Shown here in pieces: positions 43,044-51,997 of a DNA stretch of 52,007 bases (position 1 is its first letter; every line of letters begins with the position of its first letter). The DNA is from Comamonadaceae bacterium (GTDB lineage Bacteria > Pseudomonadota > Gammaproteobacteria > Burkholderiales > Burkholderiaceae_C): positions 1-52,007 of the forward strand of contig JAIXOM010000049.1 in the NCBI GenBank assembly GCA_027486755.1. Reading direction: 5' to 3'. The notes beneath the pieces are model-generated. The model was not told where the DNA came from, did no database searches, and saw nothing but the letters and a program-made list of their open reading frames with translations. The translations under genes and the position numbers were made by a program.

Positions 43044-43070
43044 GCGCGTGCGCGTGTGCGCGTGCGCGCG
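43044..43070. repeat. 27-bp alternating purine-pyrimidine tract
   Basis: A perfect run of alternating G/C and G/T steps (mostly GCGC with GTG interruptions) lies in the divergent SET/topB promoter region, a sequence class that can form Z-DNA under negative supercoiling. Confidence 0.7.
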
Positions 43071-43159
43071 AGGGGGCATTGTAGGGGTCACTGGGACCCC
43101 ACCCTGCGCGACGCAAGCCAGGCAGCGGCACCCCAGGCCGCTCCACGGGAAGGCAGACT

Positions 43160-46108
43160 ATGACGACGAAGACTTTGGTAATTGCAGAAAAACCCTCGGT
43201 GGCGCAGGACATCGTGCGGGCTTTGACGCCCACAGCGGGCAAATTCGACAAACACGACGAGTACTTTGAGGGTCCGGACTGGATCGTCACCTCGGCCGTG
43301 GGCCATCTGGTGGAGATCCAGGCGCCCGAGGAGTTTGACGTCAAGCGCGGCAAATGGAGCTTTGCCCACCTGCCGGTGATACCGCCCTACTTTGACCTCA
43401 AGCCCATCGACAAGACCAAGGGCAGGCTCAATGCCATCGTCAAGCTGGCCAAGCGCAAGGATGTGGGCGCCATGGTCAATGCCTGCGACGCCGGCCGCGA
43501 GGGTGAGTTGATCTTCCGGCTGATTCAGCAATACGCCAAGTCCAGGCATCCGGTCAAGCGCCTGTGGCTGCAGTCCATGACGCCGGCAGCCATACGCGAA
43601 GGTTTCGATCGTCTGCGCAGCGACAAGCAGATGCTGCCGCTGGCCGACGCCGCCCGCTGCCGCTCCGAAGCCGACTGGCTGGTGGGCATCAACGGCACCC
43701 GGGCTATGACCGCCTTCAACTCGCGCGACGGCGGCTTTTTCCTGACCACGGTCGGCCGGGTGCAAACGCCCACCTTGTCTGTGGTGGTCGAACGCGAGGA
43801 GAAGATCCGCCAGTTCGTCAGCCGCGACTACTGGGAGGTGCATGCCAGCTTCCAGGCCGAGGCCGGCCAATACAGCGGCAAGTGGTTCGACCCCCAATGG
43901 AAAGCGCCGGCAGACAGCGGCGAGGAGAAAGACAAAGAGCTGCGCGCCGACCGCCTGTGGAGCGAGGCCGAAGCGCTGGCGGTCGTGCAGGCGGTGCGCG
44001 GCAAGGCCGCCAGCGTCAGCGAAGAGTCCAAACCGACCACCCAGGCCTCAGGCATGCTGTTTGACCTGACCTCGCTGCAGCGCGAGGCCAACGGCAAGTT
44101 CGGGTTTTCGGCCAAGACCACCCTGGCCCTGGCGCAAAGCCTGTACGAGCGGCACAAGGCTCTGACCTACCCCCGAACCGACTCGCGTCACCTGCCCGAA
44201 GACTACCTGCCAGTGGTGCGTCAGACCTTTGAGATGCTGGCCGACAGTGGCATGCGCCACCTGGCGCCCCACGCGCTGACCGCGCTTAACGGCAACTACA
44301 TCCGACCCAGCAAGCGGGTGTTCGACAACAGCAAGGTCTCGGACCACTTCGCCATCATCCCGACCACGCAGGCACCCAGCGGCCTCAGTGATGCCGAGCA
44401 AAAGCTCTACGACCTGGTGGTGCGCCGCTTCATGGCGATCTTTTTCCCGAGCGCCGAGTACATGGTCACCACCCGCATCTCGCAGGTGCTCAATCACCAC
44501 TTCAAGACCGAAGGCAAGGTACTGGTCAAGCCGGGCTGGCTGGCGATCTACGGCAAAGAGGCGGCGGAGGAAGTGGCCGACGCCAAAGAAGGCGACAAGG
44601 GCCAGCCACTGGTGGCCGTCAAGCCCGGCGAGAAGGTGCCTACCGAACACGCCGAGGCCAAGGGCCTGAAAACCCGGCCGCCGGCGCGCTACACCGAAGC
44701 CACGCTCTTGGGCGCGATGGAGGGCGCGGGTAAGCTGATTGAAGACGAGGAACTGCGCGAGGCCATGCAGGAAAAAGGCCTGGGCACGCCAGCCACGCGC
44801 GCTGCCATCATTGAGGGACTGCTCAATGAGAAGTACCTGCTGCGTGATGGCCGCGACCTGATCCCCACCGCCAAGGCCTTCCAGCTCATGACCCTGCTGC
44901 GTGGCCTGGGCGCCGAGGAGCTCTCGCGCGCCGACCTCACCGGCGAGTGGGAGCACAAGCTGGCCCAGATGGAAAAGGGCCAACTCAGCCGCGATGAATT
45001 CATGGCGCAGATCAAGGCCATGACCGAGAAAATCGTGGCCAAGGCCAAGGGCTATGACAAAGACACCATCCCCGGCAACTACGCCACCTTGCAAACCCGC
45101 TGCCCCAATTGCGGTGGCGTGGTCAAGGAGAACTACCGGCGCTACAGCTGCACCGGCCCGGAAGGCGCCAGCGAGGGCTGCGGCTTTTCCTTCGGCAAGA
45201 CGCCAGCTGGCCGCACTTTTGAATTGCAAGAAGTCGAGCAGTTCCTGCACGATCGCCGCATCGGCCCGCTCGATGGCTTTCGCTCCAAGGCCGGCTGGCC
45301 CTTTACCGCCGAGATGGTCATCAAGTTCGACGAGGACAGCAAGAACTACAAGCTTGAGTTCGACTTCGGCAACGAGGATGCTGCGCAGACCGGTGAGCTG
45401 GTCGACCTGAGTGCCAGCGAGCCAGTGGGCGCCTGCCCCAAATGCGGCGCGTCGGTGCGCGAGCATGGCAAAAACTACATCTGCGAAAAGTCGGTACCCA
45501 GCGCAGAGCAGCCCACCCCGACTTGCGACTTTAAGAGCGGGCAGATCATCTTGCAGCAGCCCATTGAGCGGGCGCAGATGCAAAAGCTGCTCGCCACCGG
45601 CAAGACCGACATGCTCGACAAATTCGTCTCCAGCCGTACCCGTCGGGCGTTCAAGGCCATGCTGGCTTGGGATGCCGAGGCGGGCAAGGTCAATTTCGAG
45701 TTCGCGCCATCGAAATACCCGCCGCGCAAGACGGCCGCCGGTGCAGCAAGCCGCTCCGCCGCGCCAGCCAAGGCCGTGCCCGCCAAAAAAGTAGCTGCAA
45801 AGAAAGCGCCGGCCAAATCGAGCCAAGCGACCAAACTGGCCAAGCCTGCTGCTGCCAAAGCGCCCCGCCAGGCCAGTGCGGCCTCGCTCAAGCAGCCCAG
45901 CGCTGCCCTGGCTGCGGTGATCGGCAACACCCCGGTCGCCAGGCCGCAGGTGATGAAGGCGCTGTGGGACTACATCAAGGCCCATGGGCTGCAAGATGCC
46001 AAGGACAAGCGTCTGATTAATGCCGACGCCGCCTTGCTGCCAGTATTGGGCAAGCCGCAGGCCAATATGTTTGAGCTCGCCGGCCTGATCGGCAAGCACC
46101 TGGGCTGA
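43160..46108 (+). CDS. topB: DNA topoisomerase III with a C-terminal SWIB domain
   Basis: A type IA topoisomerase of 982 residues. The Toprim domain starts TLVIAEKPSVAQDIVRAL, with the metal motif D110-AGREGE; the active tyrosine is Y337 in LTYPRTDSRHLP. Zinc-ribbon-like Cys groups follow (CPNCGGV..., CPKCGASV...). After about residue 860 comes a Lys/Ala/Pro-rich tail (AKKVAAKKAPAKSS) like histone H1, and residues 914-982 form a SWIB/MDM2 domain (PQVMKALWDYIKAHGLQD...KRLINAD). SWIB-tailed topoisomerases are best known in chlamydiae; TopB is longer than E. coli's 653 residues because of this tail. Confidence 0.95.
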   Translation: MTTKTLVIAEKPSVAQDIVRALTPTAGKFDKHDEYFEGPDWIVTSAVGHLVEIQAPEEFDVKRGKWSFAHLPVIPPYFDLKPIDKTKGRLNAIVKLAKRKDVGAMVNACDAGREGELIFRLIQQYAKSRHPVKRLWLQSMTPAAIREGFDRLRSDKQMLPLADAARCRSEADWLVGINGTRAMTAFNSRDGGFFLTTVGRVQTPTLSVVVEREEKIRQFVSRDYWEVHASFQAEAGQYSGKWFDPQWKAPADSGEEKDKELRADRLWSEAEALAVVQAVRGKAASVSEESKPTTQASGMLFDLTSLQREANGKFGFSAKTTLALAQSLYERHKALTYPRTDSRHLPEDYLPVVRQTFEMLADSGMRHLAPHALTALNGNYIRPSKRVFDNSKVSDHFAIIPTTQAPSGLSDAEQKLYDLVVRRFMAIFFPSAEYMVTTRISQVLNHHFKTEGKVLVKPGWLAIYGKEAAEEVADAKEGDKGQPLVAVKPGEKVPTEHAEAKGLKTRPPARYTEATLLGAMEGAGKLIEDEELREAMQEKGLGTPATRAAIIEGLLNEKYLLRDGRDLIPTAKAFQLMTLLRGLGAEELSRADLTGEWEHKLAQMEKGQLSRDEFMAQIKAMTEKIVAKAKGYDKDTIPGNYATLQTRCPNCGGVVKENYRRYSCTGPEGASEGCGFSFGKTPAGRTFELQEVEQFLHDRRIGPLDGFRSKAGWPFTAEMVIKFDEDSKNYKLEFDFGNEDAAQTGELVDLSASEPVGACPKCGASVREHGKNYICEKSVPSAEQPTPTCDFKSGQIILQQPIERAQMQKLLATGKTDMLDKFVSSRTRRAFKAMLAWDAEAGKVNFEFAPSKYPPRKTAAGAASRSAAPAKAVPAKKVAAKKAPAKSSQATKLAKPAAAKAPRQASAASLKQPSAALAAVIGNTPVARPQVMKALWDYIKAHGLQDAKDKRLINADAALLPVLGKPQANMFELAGLIGKHLG

Positions 46109-46128
46109 GGCCGAAGCCCTATTTCTGG

Positions 46129-46192
46129 GGGAGCTGCGCCCTCGCGGCGATCCGGCGCTTGGGCGAATGCCCCATCGCGCAAGGGCGCTCCC
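46129..46192. repeat. REP-like palindrome after topB
   Basis: GGGAGC...GCCCT...GCG..CGAT (46129-46151) is nearly complementary to ATCGCGCAAGGGCGCTCCC (46174-46192), giving a long imperfect stem in the convergent topB/histidine kinase gap. The right arm recurs in variant form at 51896-51919. No T-tract follows. Confidence 0.7.
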
Positions 46193-46220
46193 ACCCGTCC
46201 ATTATCCGGGGCAGATCCGA

Positions 46221-47648
46221 TCAGCCTGTCGCACTACCCTCGAAGCGCACCGTGACGCGAGTGCCGGGAAAGGGCGGCGGATGGCCGCAGGCATCGACGC
46301 TGACCTGGGCGCCATGCTGGCGCGCGATCTCGGCCACGATGGCCAGGCCCAGGCCTGAGCCGTCGACATTGGTGCCCAGCGCACGGTAAAAGGGCTGGAA
46401 CACCCGCTCGCGTTCGTCCTCGGCGATGCCTGGACCGGTATCTTCGACCAGCAGCACCAGCGAGCCGCTGAGGCCGTCGACCCAAAGCTGCGCCGTCACC
46501 TGCCCACCTTCGGGCGTGTAGTTGATCGCGTTATCGATCAGGTTGCGCACCATTTCCTTGAGCAAGGTGGCGTTGCCTTCCAAAAGGCTGGCGGCCTGCC
46601 TGGGGGGCGGGCCTTCGTAACCCAGGTCGATGCGCTTGTCCAAGGCGCGGGCCAGCGACTCCTGGATGGCTTCACTGACCACCTCGACCAGATCAACCCG
46701 GTTCTTGGCCAGGCTGCGGCCGCTGGTCTCTGCGCGCGCCAGCGCCAGCAGCTGATTGACGGTGTGGGTGGCGCGCACACTGGCGCGGCCGATTTGCTGC
46801 AGCGACTTTTTGAGCTCCTCGGTATCAGACTGGCGCTGCGCCAGATCGGCCTGCATGCGCAAGCCGGCCAGTGGCGTTTTGAGCTGATGCGCCGCGTCAG
46901 CCAGAAAGCGCTTTTGGGTGCTCAGAGACACCTTGAGCCGGCCGAGCAAGTCATTGATCGAAGACACCAGCGGCGCCACCTCCTCAGGCACCGCCGACTC
47001 GTCGAGCGCGCTCATGTCATCGGCCTTGCGCGCGCGGATGCGCCGCTCGAGCTGCGCCAGCGGGCGTATACCGCGCACCAGCGCCAGCCACACGAGCAGC
47101 ACCGCCAGCGGCAGGGTGACAAATTGCGGCACCATCACGCCCTTGACGATCTCGGTGGCCAGGGTCTTGCGCTTTTCAAGGGTTTCTGCGACCTGAATCA
47201 GCACCAGCTCAGGGGCGGGGGTGTCCACCGTCGCCCAGGTATAGGCCACCCGCACATCCTGGCCCTGCATCTGGTCCTCACGCAAGCGGACTTCGCCATC
47301 GACAGGCTGATTCTCCGGGGGCGGAGCGGGTAGATCATGCTCACCGGCCAGCAGCTCACCCTGACTGCGGCGGACCTGGAAATAGATCTGATCGCTGTCG
47401 TCGGCGCGCAAGATCTCGCGCGCCGGTGCCGGCAGAGAAATATACGGACGGCCCTCACGCACCGACAGCAGCTTGCTCAGCCCCTGCACATTGTGTTCAA
47501 GGGCGCGGTCGAAGGGTTTGCCAGCGATGTTCTGCGCCACCAGCCAGGTCAGCACCAGGCTGATCGGCCACAGCAGCAGCAAGGGCGTGAGCATCCAGTC
47601 CAGGATTTCTCCGAACAGACTGCGTTTTTCGCGCTGGAAGATTTTCAC
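46221..47648 (-). CDS. Sensor histidine kinase (TctE-like, 2CSK_N domain)
   Basis: A 475-residue inner-membrane sensor kinase. It has an N-terminal helix (about 20-40), a periplasmic 2CSK_N-type sensor, a second helix (about 173-193), HAMP-like linker, the H-box with H254 (DAAHQLKTPLAG), N-box NAINYTPEGG, and G-boxes DTGPGIAE and GSGLGLAIV. The start is GTG at 47648 with GAGGCG upstream. It lies 64 bases after the response-regulator gene. TctE senses tricarboxylates; the ligand here is unknown. Confidence 0.93.
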   Translation of the reverse strand: MKIFQREKRSLFGEILDWMLTPLLLLWPISLVLTWLVAQNIAGKPFDRALEHNVQGLSKLLSVREGRPYISLPAPAREILRADDSDQIYFQVRRSQGELLAGEHDLPAPPPENQPVDGEVRLREDQMQGQDVRVAYTWATVDTPAPELVLIQVAETLEKRKTLATEIVKGVMVPQFVTLPLAVLLVWLALVRGIRPLAQLERRIRARKADDMSALDESAVPEEVAPLVSSINDLLGRLKVSLSTQKRFLADAAHQLKTPLAGLRMQADLAQRQSDTEELKKSLQQIGRASVRATHTVNQLLALARAETSGRSLAKNRVDLVEVVSEAIQESLARALDKRIDLGYEGPPPRQAASLLEGNATLLKEMVRNLIDNAINYTPEGGQVTAQLWVDGLSGSLVLLVEDTGPGIAEDERERVFQPFYRALGTNVDGSGLGLAIVAEIARQHGAQVSVDACGHPPPFPGTRVTVRFEGSATG

Positions 47649-47712
47649 GGCATCGCCTCAGACCGGCTCGGCCTGCAGCAGGCATGCGCACAGCGCTTGA
47701 AAACAAGGGCCT

Positions 47713-48384
47713 TCAGGGGATTTTCTCAAGGCAATAGCCCAGACCGCGCACGGTGGCGATGCGAATCGGCCCCTTTTCAATTTTCTTGCGTAGGCGATGG
47801 ATGTAGACCTCGATGGCGTTGTTGCTGACCTCTTCGCCCCACTCGCACAGACGCTCCACCAGCTGATCCTTGCTGACCAGGCGGCCGGCGCGCTGCAGCA
47901 AGACCTCCAGCAGGCCCAGCTCGCGCGCCGACAGTTCGACCATGTGGCCGTCGATGGTGGCCACCCGGCCGGCCTGGTCGTACACCATGGGCCCATGCTT
48001 GATGGTGCTGGTGGCCCCACCCATGCCGCGCCGGGTCAGGGCCCGCACCCGCGCCTCAAGCTCCTGCAAGGAAAACGGCTTGGCCATGTAGTCGTCGGCG
48101 CCATAGTCCAGGCCCTTGACCCGCTCGTCCACGCTGTCGGCGGCGGTCAGGATCAGCACCGGCAGCACGCTGCCGCGTGAGCGCAAGCGCTTGAGCACCT
48201 CCAGGCCATGCATGCGCGGCAGCCCCAGATCGAGAATGAGCAGATCAAACTCTGAGTTGGTCATCAGCGCTGCATCGGCCTCGGTGCCGCTGGCCACATG
48301 GTCGACCGCGGCGCCGGAGGCCCGCAAGGTTCGCAGCAGCCCGTCGGCCAGGACCTGGTCGTCCTCGGCAATCAGAATTCGCAT
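47713..48384 (-). CDS. OmpR-family response regulator (TctD-like)
   Basis: A 222-residue DNA-binding response regulator. The receiver domain has the acidic pocket (EDD 7-9), phospho-acceptor D52 (ILDLGLPRMHG) and conserved K102 (MAKPFS), and the C-terminal winged helix ends in SNNAIEVYIHRLRKKIE...RGLGYCLE. The ATG at 48384 has a perfect GAGGAG; a 46-codon upstream frame was rejected. It is co-transcribed with the kinase gene downstream. The 489 bases upstream (48385-48873) contain no gene but hold the structured element at 48622-48749. Confidence 0.96.
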   Translation of the reverse strand: MRILIAEDDQVLADGLLRTLRASGAAVDHVASGTEADAALMTNSEFDLLILDLGLPRMHGLEVLKRLRSRGSVLPVLILTAADSVDERVKGLDYGADDYMAKPFSLQELEARVRALTRRGMGGATSTIKHGPMVYDQAGRVATIDGHMVELSARELGLLEVLLQRAGRLVSKDQLVERLCEWGEEVSNNAIEVYIHRLRKKIEKGPIRIATVRGLGYCLEKIP

Positions 48385-48621
48385 CGCGGTCTCCTCGGTT
48401 TGACGTCGACGGGCCTGGCGGCAGGGCCCCGCGCAATCTTGCTGTTCTGTGCAAATTCTAGGCTTTCCGGGCGTCTGCGAGCGCGCGGCCCACAAGCGGC
48501 GGCACTGCCCTAGCGCGTACATAGGGATGGCGGCGGCCCCGCTGTGCGCACCTCCTGGGACCCAGCAGCTTCAGTCGCCTCTGTCTGGATCGTGGATTTC
48601 TGTGTACATGATTTAACTTTT

Positions 48622-48749
48622 GTTGACGCTGCCTGGGCTTAGGATCTGCCTGTCTCCGAGGAAGGCGGGCCCTGCCCCCTACCCTCTACAGCCCTAGCTT
48701 TACCACCATACCGGCTGGGCCTGGCTTTCCTCGGGGACGTTTCGTCAAC
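48622..48749. ncRNA. Candidate structured RNA in the marR/response-regulator spacer
   Basis: GTTGACG (48622-48628) pairs with CGTCAAC (48743-48749); inside it TCTCCGAGGAA (48653-48663) pairs with TTTCCTCGGGGA (48726-48737) with one wobble, then GGCCC with GGGCC. This makes a rod-shaped, 128-base stem with internal loops, in a 489-base gap with no ORF. It does not fit 6S, 4.5S, tmRNA or RNase P. Strand and function are undetermined. Confidence 0.4.
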
Positions 48750-48873
48750 TTTGCGCGGTGACCATGAGTGCGTCCCAAACTTAGCGCTGACGCCCCTACT
48801 CACACACTGTGCCTAGCCTCGATCGATGACGCACGATCGTCTGATCGTTACCCGCTGCTGCCGACTGGGGCTG

Positions 48874-49383
48874 TCAGCTGCCAGCGTAGGCCTCCAGCCC
48901 GAGCAGCACCACGGTGGCAACCTGCGGCCCGACGGCTTGCACAAACTCTGTCTGCGCCTGCTCCACCGCCCGACGGAAAGCCTCGAGCCAGGCCAGGCCG
49001 GCATCGGTGAACACCACCTGCCGGGCTCTTCCGTCCTGCGGATCGCTTTGGCGTCGTACCAGGCCCCAGGCCTCGCACTGATCGACCAGATCGCCCATGG
49101 CCTGCTTGCTCATACCCGCACTCAGGGCCAGTTCGGTCAGGCGCGAGCCCCTGACCGACAGGTGCCGGGTGATGTGGATGTGCGCAGCACTGATCTGCTC
49201 GCGGGCGGCCAGGTTGGACAAAGCCAGCGGCACCTGCGGATCGCGGGCCATCAACTGCAGCACCCGGGCATCAAAGCGGCGCAGGCTGTGGCCCAGCAGG
49301 CGACCCAGGTGAGTCTGCCGCCAGGCCGGATCCTGGGTCTGCCCCGCCGCGCTCACTGGCTCGAAGGAAGGAGTTTTCGCCAT
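48874..49383 (-). CDS. MarR-family transcriptional regulator
   Basis: A 169-residue winged-helix regulator. Seen: dimerisation helix at the N-terminus, recognition part SRLTELALSAGMSKQAMGDLVDQCEAWGLV, and the wing with DPQDGRARQVVFTDAG, the classic MarR D-x-R-D/G-x-R motif. The ligand and targets are unknown. I start at the ATG 49383 (MAKTPSFEP); a TTG six codons earlier is possible. It diverges from recA; the 154-base gap holds an operator-like dyad close to its start. Confidence 0.92.
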   Translation of the reverse strand: MAKTPSFEPVSAAGQTQDPAWRQTHLGRLLGHSLRRFDARVLQLMARDPQVPLALSNLAAREQISAAHIHITRHLSVRGSRLTELALSAGMSKQAMGDLVDQCEAWGLVRRQSDPQDGRARQVVFTDAGLAWLEAFRRAVEQAQTEFVQAVGPQVATVVLLGLEAYAGS

Positions 49384-49430
49384 CGCCAAATAATAAGGCA
49401 AACTGACAAAAAATAGAGTTTACTTCGAGA

Positions 49431-49442
49431 TATCTTGCGATA
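49431..49442. promoter_or_regulatory. Possible MarR operator
   Basis: TATC-TTGC-GATA is a short inverted repeat 48 bases upstream of the marR start and directly beside the LexA-like box of recA. MarR proteins often bind such dyads in their own promoter. Assignment is by position only. Confidence 0.35.
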
Positions 49443-49447
49443 AAGTA

Positions 49448-49463
49448 CTGGTCATGCATCCAG
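49448..49463. promoter_or_regulatory. LexA-like box upstream of recA
   Basis: CTGG-TCATGCAT-CCAG has the dyad spacing of the betaproteobacterial SOS box (CTGT-N8-ACAG), with T/A changed to G/C at the fourth positions. It lies 75 bases before the recA ATG, where such a box is expected. Confidence 0.5.
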
Positions 49464-49537
49464 GCTGTGATTTCATCCACACCTCTTAAGTCTGGTCCAA
49501 TTTTTTCTGCAAGTTGCTGTATTTAAAGGAGTTTCTC

Positions 49538-50626
<1,089 letters not shown>

Positions 50627-50652
50627 GCTAAACCTTCACCAGGAGTAACACC

Positions 50653-50763
50653 ATGCTTGCCATCAAATCGCTCTGGCTCATTGGGCAGATCAGCTACCGC
50701 AGCATGCGCCTGCTCTGGCGCGCCGCCCATCAACTGGGCATCGTGCTCTGGCGCGAGGCGTGA
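50653..50763 (+). CDS. 36-residue small ORF between recA and recX
   Basis: The frame MLAIKSLWLIGQISYRSMRL... to VLWREA is 36 codons long, with an AGGAG 7 bases before its ATG. Three tryptophans and regularly spaced Arg/Lys suggest a cationic amphipathic helix. Its TGA overlaps the recX GTG (GTGA), which points to translational coupling. It could be a small protein or a leader that sets RecX level. I know no family for it. Confidence 0.6.
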   Translation: MLAIKSLWLIGQISYRSMRLLWRAAHQLGIVLWREA

Positions 50764-51416
50764 GCCCCACCCAGGGTCAGCCGCAGCGGCCGCTGTCGAT
50801 CAGCGCGCTGTGCGCCGGCGACGCTGTGCCAGGCAGCCTGCTCATGCCGGTCAAGCCGGCTCTGGCTTCGCTTCGCTCAAAGACGGCGAACACTGGGCTC
50901 ACTGATTCACCACCCGAGCCTCAAGCACCCTCCCAGGGCCAAGCTTCACCCCGGTCGAAGGCGGCAGGAACAAGGCGGGGCACACAGCTCTCGCTCAAAG
51001 GTCGGGCTCTGCGGCTGCTGGCCGGCCGGGAACACTCGCGCGCCGAGCTCGAGCGCAAGCTGTCCGAGCATGCTGCCGACACGGAAGAACTCGCCCGCGT
51101 CCTTGACGACTTGCAGGCCAAGGGCTTCATCAACGAAGCGCGGGTGGTGGAGTCGGTACTGCACCGCCGCTCCGAGCGCTTAGGCAGCGCCCGCATCGCC
51201 CACGAGTTGCGCGCCAAGGGCCTGCCTCCGGACGCGATCGCCCAGGCGGTAGGTCAACTGCAAGCCAGCGAACTCGACCGCGCCCACGCCCTGTGGAGCC
51301 GCAAGTTCGGCCAAGCCCCCGCCGAGCCCAAGGAACAGGCCCGGCAAATGCGCTTCCTGCTGGCCCGCGGCTTTAGCGCCGAGGTGGTGAGAAAAGTCCT
51401 TGCGCAGGCCGATTGA
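50760..51416 (+). CDS. recX: Regulatory protein RecX
   Basis: RecX caps RecA filaments and inhibits recombinase activity. The 218-residue product starts with GTG at 50760, overlapping the small ORF by 4 bases. The RecX core begins near residue 77 (LSLKGRALRLLAGREHSRAELERKL) with the later LRAKGLPPDAI and RQMRFLLARGFSAEVVRKVL repeats. The first 76 residues are a low-complexity extension not normal for RecX (about 150 residues in E. coli); a later start is possible. It is the last gene before the repeat region. Confidence 0.92.
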   Translation: MSPTQGQPQRPLSISALCAGDAVPGSLLMPVKPALASLRSKTANTGLTDSPPEPQAPSQGQASPRSKAAGTRRGTQLSLKGRALRLLAGREHSRAELERKLSEHAADTEELARVLDDLQAKGFINEARVVESVLHRRSERLGSARIAHELRAKGLPPDAIAQAVGQLQASELDRAHALWSRKFGQAPAEPKEQARQMRFLLARGFSAEVVRKVLAQAD

Positions 51417-51445
51417 GAAGAGCCGGGCTGTACCGCGTTAACCCT

Positions 51446-51900
51446 TGCGCCGTTCTCCGATGCGCCCTGAAAATGACTGCGCTTGATCAAATGCCGCCAA
51501 ATTGGCCTTGCCCAGGACTCCTCGTACAAGGGCCAGGAAAGCGGCCGGCGCATCGGGCCTAGCTCCGCGGCTGTCCCCCGCCTCGGCTGGCGCCTCGGCT
51601 CCTCTTTGATGCCGCTGCGCCAGGCCCGATGCACCGCCCGTCGGTCAACTCGGCAAATACCGTGGATTTAGCGCTCTGATTGACGGCATTCGTGATAACC
51701 GAAGCCGATGCATGAGTCCTCTACGCAGCGAGCGCAGCGATTGCGACACCCCCGGGGCGTGCGGGTGGGCGCTGCGAAGCGAGGTAGAGGAGGAGCCGAG
51801 GCGCTAGCCGAGGCGGGGGACACGAGCGGCGCAGTGCCCACCCGTGCGCCCGTCTTCGATGCGCCCTGAACATTGCAGCGCTTGATCAGGCGCCGCATCG
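51446..51900. repeat. Composite repeat: direct repeats around an inverted repeat
   Basis: No plausible gene occurs in 51417-52007. Two diverged direct copies, 51446-51500 and 51845-51900, share TTCGATGCGCCCTGAA- and GCGCTTGATCA-type blocks (about 75-80% alike by eye). Between them, 51573-51604 and 51790-51821 are 32-bp inverted repeats with one mismatch, and GCATCGGGCCT (51550-51560) matches AGGCCCGATGC (51622-51632). It looks like a non-coding mobile or REP-cluster element. No transposase is visible. Confidence 0.75.
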
Positions 51901-51919
51901 CGCCGAGGGCGGCGCTCCC
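51896..51919. repeat. REP-like half element
   Basis: CATCGCGCCGAGGGCGGCGCTCCC is written here only as its key blocks: ATCGCG, GAGGGCG and GCTCCC. The same order of blocks forms the right arm of the palindrome at 46174-46192, so both belong to one family. It leads directly into the hexamer repeat. Confidence 0.65.
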
Positions 51920-51997
51920 ACACCCACACCCACACCCACACCCACACCCACACCCACACCCACACCCACACCCACACCCACACCCACACCCACACCC
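51917..51997. repeat. CCCACA hexanucleotide tandem repeat, about 13.5 copies
   Basis: An uninterrupted 81-base run of the unit CCCACA (GTGTGG on the other strand). It starts at the outer edge of the REP-like half element and continues almost to the window end. In minus-strand translation it gives a Val-Trp repeat, which I regard as meaningless. Confidence 0.97.

Noticed and set aside
44048..46099. 683-codon minus-strand frame opposite topB
   Set aside because: Antisense shadow of a high-GC gene; no motif, no ribosome site, and topB is certain on the other strand.
48622..48749. 6S, 4.5S or RNase P RNA
   Set aside because: The conserved sequence blocks of these RNAs, such as the GGAAGGAAGCAGC loop of 4.5S RNA, are missing.
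51254..51898. Two small minus-strand frames containing similar LIKR...QGAS...GAR peptides
   Set aside because: The likeness comes from the diverged direct DNA repeats, not from a protein family; one overlaps recX.
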